Shown piece by piece: positions 45,333-56,944 of a DNA stretch of 64,000 nt. A model generated the notes under the pieces. The model did no database searches. It was not told where the DNA came from and was given only the letters and a program-made list of their open reading frames with translations. Both the position numbers and the translations under genes were made by a program. The first letter of the stretch is position 1. The number at the start of each line of letters is the position of its first letter. The DNA is from Streblospio benedicti (Eukaryota > Annelida > Polychaeta > Spionida > Spionidae). The stretch lies in the NCBI GenBank assembly GCA_019095985.1, contig CM032669.1, positions 8,998,348-9,062,347 on the forward strand. The letters are read 5' to 3'.

Positions 45333-45487
45333 CTGGGGCCCCAGAACCACTCACCACCACCTGCTGGGGCCCCAGAACCACTCACCACCACCTGCTGGGG
45401 CCCCAGAACCACTCACCACCACCTGCTGGGGCCCCAGAACCACTCACCACGACCAGCTGGGGCTCATCGCAATGCTCAAGGTACGTG
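45333..45487 (+). repeat. 31-bp minisatellite, regular array
   Basis: Units start at 45333, 45364, 45395, 45426 and 45457, exactly 31 bp apart; the last is partial. The unit begins 'ctggggccccagaaccactc'. As 31 is not a multiple of three, the reading frame rotates with each unit, so an in-frame coding role is unlikely. Confidence 0.9.
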
Positions 45488-45776
45488 CAGCACAACCTCC
45501 AATTAACGATAACTCAATACTGAAACCACCTCAATAAAATTTCTCCTGTGCTTATCGTGAATTATGGGCCTTTTCAAACTCGTGTTTTTTTGACATGTAT
45601 GACTGTATAATTTTTTTATTTGTGTTGTCTCAAACTCCTTTATGTCAATATGATAAGGACACTAAACAGAACATAAAAGTCTATAGATATTTAGGTGGAA
45701 TTTTTATATCAATTTTAAGGGCCAATCTTAATTGACTAAATATTCTATATAATTGACCTACAGCACTAGGTCGCAT

Positions 45777-45864
45777 TATCAATAGTTTTCTTTTACTATA
45801 CAGCTATATTCTAGATAAGATCTTATCAAGAATACAGCCGTAAAAGAAAACTACACTATTGATA
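45777..45864. repeat. Long imperfect palindrome, copy 2 (about 88 bp)
   Basis: Centred between 45820 and 45821 on GATAAGATCTTATC. The arms 'atcaatagttttcttttac' and 'gtaaaagaaaactacactat' pair over about 40 bp with few mismatches. It could form a stable hairpin. No transposase is nearby. Confidence 0.85.
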
Positions 45865-46298
45865 ATCTTAATTTACGTCAGCGAACAGTTAGGAGACTGT
45901 AATTATTTTCTTTGTTTGACAATTTTTTTTCTGAAATTTTTTCCATACAGTGGGGAAAAAAGAAAAAAAAGGTCAAGGTCTCTAACGGTCGGTCGGCATA
46001 CAAAATAAAAAAAACGTGGCAGTTTTATGTTGATATGGTAGCAAGACAAAAAAAAAATACAGACAAAAAAACAATAAAAAAATCAAACCACCTATCTTTC
46101 GTCTGTAGACTGCCGAGTACTAGTACAATTGGAAATGCATATTGTAAGAAACACTAAACATTCTACGTCCACATTTGATCAGTAGTTTCCCAATCGCCTA
46201 TGTTGTAACCCGGAATAAAAGATATAATTAGATGAGGCATGGGAGATGAATAATTTAAGTTTTCCAAAGAAAATATGACAACTTTGACAACACTAAGT

Positions 46299-46665
46299 CA
46301 GGGTTTGACATAAGAACTGGTAAGGCAGAAGGCAACGGGTCTACCAAGTTTAAAAATCAGGTGGACCGACTCAAAATCAGGTAGCCCGGCACTAACGTGT
46401 TGTTAAAAAATGCATAATGTTTCCTTCTGTTGCCCTAGGGAAGTGCATAATTCAATACATTGACATAATATAATTCTCTGTGTTGGTTGAAATAAGGATG
46501 ATGATTCAAACGATTGTTGGACACCAGTATTTTGTTTTTCTAATAATACATAACGGAACTGCCAAAACCAGGTAGACCACAGGTCTACCTACTGGCAAAA
46601 GCTGGTAGACCGGCCAGTTTTCAGGTAGACCAGGGCTACAGGTCTACCACTTATGTTGAACCCTG
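46299..46665. mobile_element. Foldback MITE, copy 2
   Basis: Same element as 40502-40873, with the same ends and small indels. Confidence 0.8.
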
Positions 46666-47889
46666 CACTTCAGTGTGAGTGCGCATGCGCAATATGTCAC
46701 ATGTCCCGCGCACCTGCTGCAGAGAAACTGAAACCGAATGGCGTCCTTGGTAGCATGACGTCACTAGCAAATATGGTGCCATCGGCCGACGAATATAATA
46801 TTAACATGGATCTTTTAGCTGAATCGTCGGCGATTAAAAAAACACATGCCATTTGAAAGATTATTTATTTATCGGGGGTTATTTCAATGCATCGGCGCTC
46901 TCGTCATCCATAGAATCCAGTTACCCTGATTCTTGCTGAATATTTTTTTAAAGAAAAAAGATCTATTTTAAGTCTTTCAAGTACCAAATTTTGTTGTAAA
47001 TTATACACTCGACTGCAGAAAAATGCATTACGGTTTCAAATTTTTGGTGCTCCTAGCACACTCTACCCCCGGGCACCGCATGCTCGGCTTCGCCGAGTCT
47101 ATTGACACCCAAAATTATTATCTGAGTCTATTGACACCAAAAATTATCATCTGACATATAGATTTTGCAGGTGATAATGAAAGGGCACTGGCCAAAATCC
47201 GAAGTTGCTGAAAAGGGGAGCGCCGAAGGCACGGTTACGAGCGCCATAGGTGCTAAGTATAGCTAGGGGGGCCTGGGGTCATGCTCCCCCAGAAATTTTT
47301 TGAAATGGATGTGTCTAGAAGCTCTCTGGTGCATTCCTTTTCTGTTAAAGTATTTTTTTTTATTTTGATAAAATGGAGGTATTTATATCATTTTTTTTTT
47401 GTTTTTCAATGATTTTACAGCTCTTTTTCGAATTTCCATCCATGTCAAATTGAATCTAATGAATTGAACTTTTATAATCATGAACAGACAGCGTGAGCAT
47501 AACACGTCTAATAAATGTCAACCAATCTAAAATGATTCCCATGATACATGGATTTTTTTCCAATTAAAAAAAAAATATATATATATCTTTTTAATTTTAT
47601 CAAAGTGTAGCTATTGGTGGTTCACATATATTTCGGCATACAAGAAAAATGGAGTTTACTCATTTCTGAATCCTACCACAGTAATAATGTATAGTTATCC
47701 AGAATCTATGTTTTTCAACCTGTATATAGGTGTGCAACATGAATCTTCGACCATTATGATACCTTTGTTATTTTTATGTTTATTTTTACTATGGCAATTT
47801 TCCTTATAAAGAATACTGCATACTTTGTTGCCGTGACGTACATAGAAGACATGCAAGCAGGCCTCGTTTACTTGAATGTAAAACTAGAA

Positions 47890-48325
47890 ATGGCCACTGC
47901 TGAATGCGGAGATATGCGTTTCCAGCATAAGGAGCTGTTTGGAGGCGCCATGTCAGTCCAGCTACCGATGGAATTCTGTTGATGTCAGGTGCGCTTTGTT
48001 TTCTAAAATAACATATTAGCAGTAAGACATAAGGACTGATAAGGCAGTAGAGATCAGGTCTACTGAATATAAAAATCAGGTAGACCTGCTCAAAATCAGG
48101 TAGCCTGGCATAGAGGGAAGTGCATAACTTGATTTTAAATTTTTTTACAGAAAATAAATAATTATATACAAATAATGTGAGAGACATTTTAATGACATTT
48201 TTTTATGCAGTGACCTGAGAGAAGTCCCTGACAACCAGATGTTTGCTCATAAACTCACCGACCAAAGCATCATCATCGAAATACTGGAAAGAGTCGACAA
48301 ACCGGATAAAGATGCAATCGAGTAA
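47890..48325 (+). CDS. RANGRF: Mog1/RANGRF (Ran-binding), two 5' exons, broken or partial
   Basis: Exon 1 (47890-47988) reads MATAECGDMRFQ, then KELFGGAMSVQLPMEF and a DVS-coding end. Exon 2 (48211 to 48321 or 48325) reads DLREVPDNQMFAHKLTDQSI then IEILERVDKPDKDAIE. This matches the Mog1 start (ELYGGA...LREVPD...SIIVDLLE in yeast). Mog1 binds Ran and promotes nucleotide release in nuclear transport. Exon 1 has one base too many near 47975: as written it reaches TGA just before the splice site, and the same base is in the copy at 44547. Exon 2 ends in TAA, or at a GTAAAA donor at 48322. No C-terminal exon was found, so the gene is a fragment, a pseudogene or misassembled. Confidence 0.7.
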
Positions 48326-48608
48326 AAATTTATTTTAATTGCTGCATTCTACAATGGATTTCATGCCCAATGAGGCCGATTGTTTTAATTGGATATCTGT
48401 GTTTATTAAAATAATAAAATGAGCATGATAATTCAAATGATTGTTAGACAAGAGTAATTTATTTTAAAAAAAAGATTTAAAAAAATCCTACACAATGCAC
48501 CTGCCAAAACCAGGTAGATCGCAGGTCTACCTACTGGCAAAACCTGGTGGACCGACCAGTTTCCAGGTAGACAAGGGCTACAGGTCCACCACTTATGTCA
48601 AACCCTGG
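48019..48608. mobile_element. Foldback MITE copy enclosing Mog1 exon 2
   Basis: The left half (48019-48125: 'agacataagg', 'aatcaggtagacctgctcaa') and the right half (48400-48608: 'gccaaaaccaggtaga', 'cacttatgtcaaaccctg') match the two halves of the MITE at 40502-40873. The DNA between them, which includes Mog1 exon 2, is absent from the other copies. Confidence 0.55.
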
Positions 48609-49943
48609 GCATGGTAAACGTGCAAAAGATATTGATTGACCAAGCTACTGGGTCGCAAATGACAGTCTAAACACACACCGAGATGTTTATATACTACTAA
48701 AAGTCAATGAATGAAGCATATTGATTTACAAACGATTTTTCGCTAATACTCGCCTAATATTACTTCACATATTACCTTAGAAACCGTTATAACGGCAGCT
48801 GTTTGGTGTAGTGTGTTTCACCAACCCCATTTGATTGACAGGCACGATGGTCGGTGCATGAAACAAGGAAATCACGGGAATATCGAGCAGTATGCTGCTT
48901 CAAAAACGTTGCCGGCACGCCGGGCCGTGAATCTTTGTAATTAACCGACCCGGGCCGTGATCAGCCGGCGCCGGGTCCTCGGGCCGGCTCTATTTCATAC
49001 CCTGATTTATGGAACAAAAGAAATTATTATCAGAACCAATTTTAATTCACAAAACTAAGGATTTTCTTGATGCTTCTTACCGGCTTGCTAATTTTTCGTG
49101 TCGCAATTGACATTGTTCCAAATCTCCCGCTGTGACGTAATGCACAGGGTAGACATGCTCCAGAGAAAGATGGCGATGCTTCTACATCATATCCGCCAAA
49201 CAGTGGTGGATTTTATAAATGCTTCCATTTCATCATTATTGTTAAAATCGACAATTTACAGAGAAATATTTTCAGTCCATGCTTACCTCCATGTTAGCTG
49301 TCAATTTCGTCATCGGAAACGCTTGTGATTGGCTGAAACAGTAGCCTTGCCCCAGCATGCGTGTTTTGCAATGCTGCTATGCTTGTTAAATGCTGTTGGC
49401 AGAGGCTACAGCCTCAGAAATGGGCATAAACACACGAAATATAATGAAGGAATGAATTATTTTTGTGAGGTCAGGGTTCACCGCATGTTAATGAGATGTT
49501 TACAAACAGATAGGAAAATTTTCGCCCGATCTTTTGACATAAAAGCCGATGGGGGTTTCTGACGACAAATAATTAGATTTATTGGTCAAAGTTGAGTACC
49601 AAAAACTGGTATTTCATCTCTAAGTATGTCTTCTTTAAAGAAAATATATTATTTACTATAAAAATTGGTTTATTTCGTAATAAGCTAATGTATGGAGTAG
49701 GCGATTTTGAGTCACCACGTGGTCTTGTACGATGCATGTTGCCAACACTTTGATAGATACGAGGGTTTGAAAAACGTATGTTTTAGGCTTATTTTAAGGC
49801 ATGCATTAAGGCATAAATGCCTTTCCGACCGGCAAAGGGTTAAATGGGTTTTATAAGTCGTATAATATAATAAGTAATGCATACTTGTTTTAATGATTAA
49901 ACTGAAAACAGGTCTTAATATGCCATAATTCGTCACCTTTTAG
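48609..49943. other. Intergenic, with one GC-rich inverted block
   Basis: At 48908-48992 'gttgccggcacgccgggccg' and 'cgccgggtcctcgggccggc' form GC-rich self-complementary DNA in AT-rich surroundings. Open frames at 49098-49562 have no family signature. Confidence 0.35.
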
Positions 49944-50095
49944 GAGTGAGTGTTACAGTGCGTGCACTCAGTCACGCGCAGGTGTGTGCGCAGATCCGTG
50001 GGGCGGTGTCAGACATAAGCGGGTATGAAGAACGACAATTGGAGCTCGAGGCAGTGAATGACACCAGCGACCCTGCCAGCGACAGTTCTCACTTG
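49944..50095 (+). CDS. Orphan exon-like segment, unknown
   Basis: Between an acceptor (CACCTTTTAG) and a donor (GTGGGT) one frame is open: VSVTVRALSHAQVCAQIRGA, then VSDISGYEERQLELEAVN and DTSDPASDSSHL. GC content and codon choice look coding. It needs one base from a preceding exon. Mog1 exon 2 would supply two, so a direct join does not fit, though LELEAVND vaguely recalls the Mog1 FEDLAEVN region. No partner exon is recognised within the window. Confidence 0.4.
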
Positions 50096-51308
50096 GTGGG
50101 TAATAATAACAGTTAAGTATGTGTATAATCCTCTGTATAACAATAATGTCATGATATAGTACATTTGATTTTGACAAGGGCAATGTTGTGCCGAAATTTA
50201 AATAATAGAAAAAAATATATATGTTTTGGAGATACCTTTCGCTCGTAATCGGTTCGTTGGTCTACAACCCGGATAAATTCGCAGTCATGGCAACAAGGCC
50301 ACAAGCGTTCTCTGGATGTCCATATCTTGATGTAAATCTCCTCAACAACGGAGCAGTGTTCAACGGAAAAATTCAGCAACGGAAGGAATTGCTGTGCATT
50401 AACATTTTCCCTTATATAGATAAGTAAAACTTGGGAGTAATCAACGGAATGTCCTTAGCAACGGACAACGGAAGGTATTTTGAGTGACAAACAACGGAAT
50501 TAACCTTATTTGGCTCTTTGTTATCGTATTCCACGTGCTTTCTTCATCTTGTAAACAACAGAGCAGTGCATTTAAACTAGTTTCGTTTTTGTAGGGGCTT
50601 CTTTTAGCCAATAAGGGTTCGCCTTTATACGCTAACCGCCCAATCAGAGAGCATTCCGATATGATAACAAAGATTCTACATCAGTATACTCTCCTTGATG
50701 ACACTCGGACTCAGTGCACTTGTAGCAGGTGCGCTAAAAACAAAGGAATTTCTTTGTTCTGCGAACCATTCATTCCCCCTATCGCAACGTGGTTTCGTTA
50801 TGTCCTTACAAATAAAGACTTAGTCTCGATCATCAAGTCCCTGTAGTTGCGTGCCCTCACCAATATGCAATAGAATGCAGTTTAGCGAGGCTAACAACAA
50901 CCCATCAATTATGCGCATGCACTGTAGAACAGATGCACCATGTTGAAAAAAATAACACGGGGAAAATTTAACAGTAAGTAATCTTTAATTTATGGACTAA
51001 AAGCTAAAGATTATGTTTGTAATTAACTGCCAACGGGATATCCATTTATTTATCAGAGAACTGCTACTGACAAATGGACAGGGCATTTGTTTGGACAAGC
51101 AGAATTGAACAATAACGTTCCGCATTGAGCGATAATGGATGCCGATGGTACATGTAAATATTATGTTCAGATGACTAATCAGCAGAAACCCCCTCCAACG
51201 GAAGAAAATTGGACTGCAAAATGGGTTCCGTTGTTGAGGAGGTTTACTGCAGCGTTTAAATCGGCAAATTTAGAACACCTCTCAACCAATCAGAGTGGGT
51301 TATTGATN
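50096..51308. other. Gene-poor DNA with a cluster of CAACGGA words
   Basis: CAACGGA occurs about seven times in 50346-50497. The segment at 51250-51306 ('ggcaaatttagaacacctct', 'aaccaatcagagtgggttat') recurs at 54846-54898. No gene can be supported. Confidence 0.4.
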
Positions 51309-51407
51309 NNNNNNNNNNNNNNNNNNNNNNNNNNNNNNNNNNNNNNNNNNNNNNNNNNNNNNNNNNNNNNNNNNNNNNNNNNNNNNNNNNNNNNNNNNNN
51401 NNNNNNN
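51309..51407. other. Scaffold gap (N)
   Basis: A run of about 100 N. It follows directly on a sequence repeated at 54846-54898, so repeat content probably caused the break. Confidence 0.98.
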
Positions 51408-54400
51408 TAGTTTTTCTCCAATTACACATATTCAACTTATATAGTGGTAGCTATAATGGTTTTCATGATAAGAACCAATTTCCATCAAACGCCGACAGAG
51501 TCAAAGCTAAGTCTCCCTCCAGAGGGAGACTTTAGCCATGGTGCCTTATTCCATTGCACTCGTGACAAAGAACTTCAATAATTATCTAGACGTAGTGCTC
51601 AAGTTATTGGAACCAACAAAAACATTTATTACCATTCACTACACAAATATTTATCTATTCTCTACGATAGTTTTCTCCAGGTCTCTTTTTTCATCAAAAT
51701 CCTTGCAAACATCGAAATACTACAAAATCTCATGCAAACATCAAAATCCCCCTCATTTTGGACTCGCATCCTATATAGTATTTCTGGCCAAGGAGTTGCC
51801 TTTAAGTTACAGGCCTACTCTTGTGTTCAAATTGACCTACATGTACGGATATTTATTTTACAAAAATATTCTACCCTGTACGGCCTTATTTGAGTCTGTA
51901 CGCAATATCAAAAAAAGCGAAACTTGGTCACCCTGTATGTTTTCACAGTTTATTAGGCACCGTATATGAATTGTGCTAATACCCATTCCATCTCAATCCC
52001 AGGGGAATTACAAAATGTCAGCGCCCATACAACAAAAACAATGTCAACTCTTCACTGAATTTCGGAACTATCGACATAATAAAGGATGGCATACGCAGAT
52101 GAATTCGCATTGAAACTTAACAAGTACAATCTCCAACAAAAGGTATATCTTGGTCAACTGATTGCTTCAAGAAAAGGTAAATATGTGCAGGAAATTGAGA
52201 CCTTTTATCCCGAATATCTTTTGACATTGTCATTGGGCCATTGGGGGAGGGGATCCGGGGATTGCAGGGATGGATTAATATCGCATGGGCACATATTTTA
52301 TGAATGATGACTGACCTATTTATGATTTTTACATAAAGCTGCGATTCAAAATATATTAGATGTTGAAACTACTAATAATCAAAATGATACACATTCATTG
52401 AATAATAATTGATCTGACATCAAATAATTGATCTGAAACTCTGTACTCTTATTCGATTTCAATTGAATTTCCATCCCGTATGTTTATTTGGAAATGTAAT
52501 GTTATTAAAAATGACGAGATTTTCCAACCTGTACTCGTTCAGAACATGAGACAGAGTAGCCAGCAGTTAGCAGCAGCTTAAGTGACCCTTGACCCCTTTG
52601 GTCAGTTGTCCAGAACAGCAGCTAAAGTGACCCAACACCTTAGACCAGTTGCTGCACAAGTGATTTCTACTGATAAAATAAAGGCTGAATTCACATGCGT
52701 ATGATGCCAAATGGACTGAAGCAAATACTATTGCACCCGTAGGTACAATGAAAACTTACAGATTAAATGGGGGAATGGATAATATAATGACAAAAGTATT
52801 TTTCTTTTATCTATTTATTTTTCGGGTGTAATTTCTGTGTATCTACAAAAAAAAAAAAAAAAAAAAAATGTATACACAGTGGCTTTTGTGATGATGATGA
52901 TTTTTATTAATCCTGCACACGATAGATGATGGTGCGAGACCAAAATGAGGGGATTTTGATATTTGATACGATTTTGAAGTATTTTAGATTGCGATAAGAC
53001 GTAGATCTACTGTTTTCTCCAACATAAGACGTACGCATTACTTTGGAGATATATATATATATTTACGTTGTCAATAACTTGAGCACTTTCTCTACATCTC
53101 TTCTAATATTTACCAGGATCAGGAGGCTTTGGTTGGGCAGATTCACAAATACTTTGGTTAGGACATCCTTGGCAAGCAGATGCTTTACCTGCATCTTCAC
53201 TTCCAGTGCCAGGACAGTCTGAATAAAAAGCAAAAAACTGAAACCGACACGGCTATAAAACACAGCATAAATATTCATCTTGCGATACTTGGCTGGCTAT
53301 ACAATTGAAGGCCGAAAGAGAGCGCTAGTTGAAGTGCGGCACATTGGTTCGCCTACATAGGTGGGTATGTACGTAAAGAAACATTGGAGCTGTCAGTAAA
53401 CATCGAAGTTTCATATTAATATTAACATGATTCTCCGTATAAATTTTACAGTTCAATAGAACAAAAGTGCCCATTATACGAAGATCTTAAAATATATGGA
53501 ATATGCTTTTAAAAAGAAAGATATTAAGATAAATTCTCACGAGAAGGTGCATTTTCAGGAACGTCAGCCATAACTTCCGGGTTTAATTTCAGTCTCGATA
53601 AACTAGTCTCATGACGACAACATGCTTGGCATTCCCTATCAACGACTTTTGTTATTAAGGCTAGATAGAAATAGCCAGCCGTTCTCTTTTTGGCGTTACA
53701 TTGTAATGTTAATTATAAGTGAAGAGGTAAACACCTTGATGAAGGCTACATTTACAGTCCCCCACCAAAATATTTAGAGAGCTCCACGTTTCCCGCTCGG
53801 AATGGCTTATTATATTTTATAGGGGTGGCAAATTCATGATAATAATATCTCATTTTGTAATTAAATTGAAGTTAAGATCTCTTTTCAAATACAAAATTTC
53901 AATGAATAAACATTCAAAAATCAATTTTGTACATGCAAGTCATATTTAAACTGAGATATAAACCTCATAACGTGTGACCCAGTTGACGACAAGCTTGTTT
54001 ACCTAGCAACGGAAGATACCGACCATTATTGACGGAAGGGGAGATGTGCATCCAAGATTGAGATGTAATAATTCTAAAATTACTAAAATACACTAAAGAA
54101 ATAGTGTTCCGCTTTAGAAATAATAAAAGGTAATATTTGTGGACCTTATACTTTACAGAATCCTAATATTAAAAGTCCCTTGAACACATATTTCTGTCCA
54201 AAAAGCTATTGATCCAATATATTTCTGATAAAACAAAACACAAAATAAGTTTTAAAAGGAATGAAAGTTTACCTTTAACACAAATTTTCGCATCATCTAC
54301 ATCAAACGAAATATGAGGATTATTATTTCACTTGATAAAGTGTCGATAATGCAAAAATAAGTGTTTAAATAATATATTGAAGATCAGAAATTTGAAAAAC

Positions 54401-55200
54401 AACATATGTGTTTAACTTTAAAAGCCACAAGTACATCCAGTCATGAACTGCATGTAAGACATGCCTGTGTAACACAATCTACTGTAGGATTTGAGCACGA
54501 GATTGGAGTGTCAATCGTAGAATTTTGCACGCTGATCTGATCTTGATAAACCATGTGCCGTCACGAGTCTAAACATAGCCTCGGGCAGTGATTGGTTTAA
54601 ACAGTAAACCATGTACCATACTGAAATTAAACTTATACATGTACTACCACACATTCAATAATCATTGAACCGTAACCATCCGCCGGTTGGTGTAATAATA
54701 AACTGAGAACAAGTCGGGGGGTCAAAGAGTGCATATTATGCTCTTTGGTTATGGACGGTCGGACTTTAATCAGACTAGTGGTCTCCGCGCGTGCATAAAT
54801 CACGGTAAGTCCTTAGCAACGGGTAAATCAGCCCTTAGCAGCGTGTAAATTGGCAAATTTAGAACACTTCTCAACCAATCAGAATGGGTTATTGGCGGTG
54901 ATTTTTGCACTGAATGATAGAATGTGCCATTTGGCACAGTAAGCTTAACCTGTAACCCCTCACATTTTATTATATGACAGCCCTTGTGTCCTTGCAAATA
55001 TTTGCAGCGTAGCGCCGATGAAATCTTTGACCATCTTTACATTTGTCGGAGTTGCGTTGCCAACTTTAAACTGTCATAATTTCCATAAAAATGCTCGTAT
55101 TTCGATCATATTTTCATCAAAATGTGAAGAAACCACTTTACTTTACGCCATTCCCAAATTCTCAAATGTTTTGAAACAAAGCATCACATTGCTGTAAATG
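51408..55200. other. Gene-poor region
   Basis: AT-rich. Contains an A run at 52848-52868 and an AT dinucleotide run at 53050-53060. The frame at 52086-52141 (MAYADEFALKLNKYNLQQK, then a GTATAT donor) could be a small first exon but has no partner. Nothing else is supported. Confidence 0.35.
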
Positions 55201-55355
55201 TTCATTTTGTAAACATCTTATCTATATGAATTTATTCTAGTGTATAATGTGTAATTGTATATGTCTGTATTGTTGGTTTTAAAAGCTCTGTAGAGCTTAT
55301 GTTATTTGTTATATTGTACCGACTTTTGAATAAATATTACTTGACCTGACTTGAT
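55201..55355 (+). mobile_element. Probable LINE 3' tail
   Basis: 'aataaatattacttgacctg' followed by 'acttgattg' resembles the short tandem tails (TTGACCTGAC-like) that end many LINEs. The upstream 'gtaccgacttttgaataaat' fits a LINE 3' UTR. No coding part of the element is visible. Confidence 0.4.
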
Positions 55356-56761
55356 TGCCATTGCCAATGGTAAAAAGAAACCAGTTCGGATTGCTGGGAT
55401 TGGGGTATTTTGTAATGACAGCGTCAGAGTAAATACAACTGGATAATTAGAATATAATAAAAACTATTTAGAATGTGATTTTGGTAATGATTTATATATC
55501 ATGATGAAGCTGAATTAGTTGAAAACACAAATATGTATTTCTCATCAAAATCGAACTAATACAAGTATGACTACAAGTTGAGGTTTTTCCATTTAGAGCA
55601 ATATGCGCATAAAAATGGCGCCGGAAATGCAAATTAATGCTGTCAAATGAAACTTCTTACAATGAAAACTCTTGAAATAAAAAGGTAACATTAAAATAAA
55701 TTGTGCATGATGATTCCTTATACGGTTATACATAAAGTTATCTAGTTTTATTCATGATGGCACCGCTGTTATATACCCCAAACGAATGACTTTTACGACA
55801 AAGCTTTCGACAGCCAAAAACGTGAAATAACCAGGCCGGTTTCTTCCGATTTTAGTGGCTGACGGTCCTGCAGGGTCAGGATTAGGTTTAATATCTACTC
55901 GTCCTGCAGAAAAATGTACTCGTCCTCCTTGCACAAACTCTATACCTGTGTGTCAAATTGACCAGATTTGTTACTTGTCAAAAGAACAAGCTACTAATTT
56001 TACTAGTCAATACGAGCGGAGCGGACTAGTATGTGGCTAATCCTGACCTTTATCCTGGCCGGTTATGGAGATTTTGAGGGGTAAAGGGTTAAAGTGGTTG
56101 GACCAACCAGAAAAACAATGTGCCTATGGCGCAATGGCGCAGCCCAGAATTATCCCTGCTCCCCCGGGGTCCACAAAATTAGTTTCTTTATTTTTCATCC
56201 AATTTTCATCAAACTTGCACACATTATGTATGCCTATATGGACATCGTTCTATGGTTGAATCAATCCCCTGTGAAAGAAATTGACCCCGCTCCTTGGGTC
56301 CACCAAATTTTTGTTTTTTGTAAAAACCATAGTTTTTTCTCTATTTTTCATTCAATTTCGCCAATTGGCCCGAGACGACCAGAACCTTGGAAGGGCCAGT
56401 AGAAGTTTTGTATTTAAATCTGTATTGTCATTCCTAGTTTGTACAATGCCATGCCTGCAGAACCCCCACTCCATACCAAAGTGCAGCAAGTGCTTGATCT
56501 AGTGTATCACCACTATGCTATAGCCAACTGAATATGGTGTCAGTTGTATATATCTTGCTTTCAGCCAATTGTAATTCTGATCTTATTTGTAAAAAAAATA
56601 TTTTTAACCTCGTATCAAAATCTATGCATATAATCAGTGCTGCAATAAATAAAGTTCACTACACATTAAGAATTAAGGCTTATTTTATCTGATGATGATA
56701 TTGATTTATTATAGAAATGAATTGAATTTTTTTTTTTTTCTGATTATATTTGTAAATACAG

Positions 56762-56939
56762 CAGTAGAACCTCTCTATTAGGACCACCTTTGGGACCAGT
56801 ACTATGTGGTCTCAATAGAGAGGTGGTCTTTGTACAGAAGTTCATTCTGGTAGCTTCATGAAGGTTTGAAGCCGTGAAAAGTGGTCTTATTATAAAGGTG
56901 GTCGTAATAGAGAGGTGGTCTTAATTGGAGGTTCTATTG
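56762..56939. mobile_element. Short TIR element (pogo/Tc1-like MITE)
   Basis: The left end CAGTAGAACCTCTCTATTAG and the right end (complement CAATAGAACCTCCAATTAAG) are inverted repeats of about 22 bp. A TA directly follows the right end. The inside repeats 'atagagaggtggtc'. A fragment with the same word lies at about 37103. The CAGTA-type ends and TA flank suggest the Tc1/mariner/pogo group. Confidence 0.6.
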
Positions 56940-56944
56940 TAAAT

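Larger units (their letters stand above)
44856..48195. repeat. Tandem duplication, copy 2 (about 3.3 kb)
   Basis: Second copy of the unit at 38255-44855, joined head to tail, lacking the two extra segments of copy 1. Within it: common start 44856-45170, orphan exon-like segment 45198-45298, minisatellite 45333-45487, palindrome 45777-45864, foldback MITE 46299-46665 and Mog1 first exon 47890-47988. Confidence 0.8.

Noticed and set aside
44547-48325. Two separate functional Mog1 genes
   Set aside because: Only one second exon is present, the first-exon copies lie in a tandem duplication, and both carry the same frame problem.
48908-48992. GC-rich block considered as a CpG promoter
   Set aside because: It is short and self-complementary (GCCGGC/GGGCCG), with no gene starting beside it; foldback repeat debris is more likely.
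51135-51308. Frame MDADGTCKYYVQ... running into the N gap
   Set aside because: Its last part is a repeat also found at 54846-54898, and the N run inflates the frame length.
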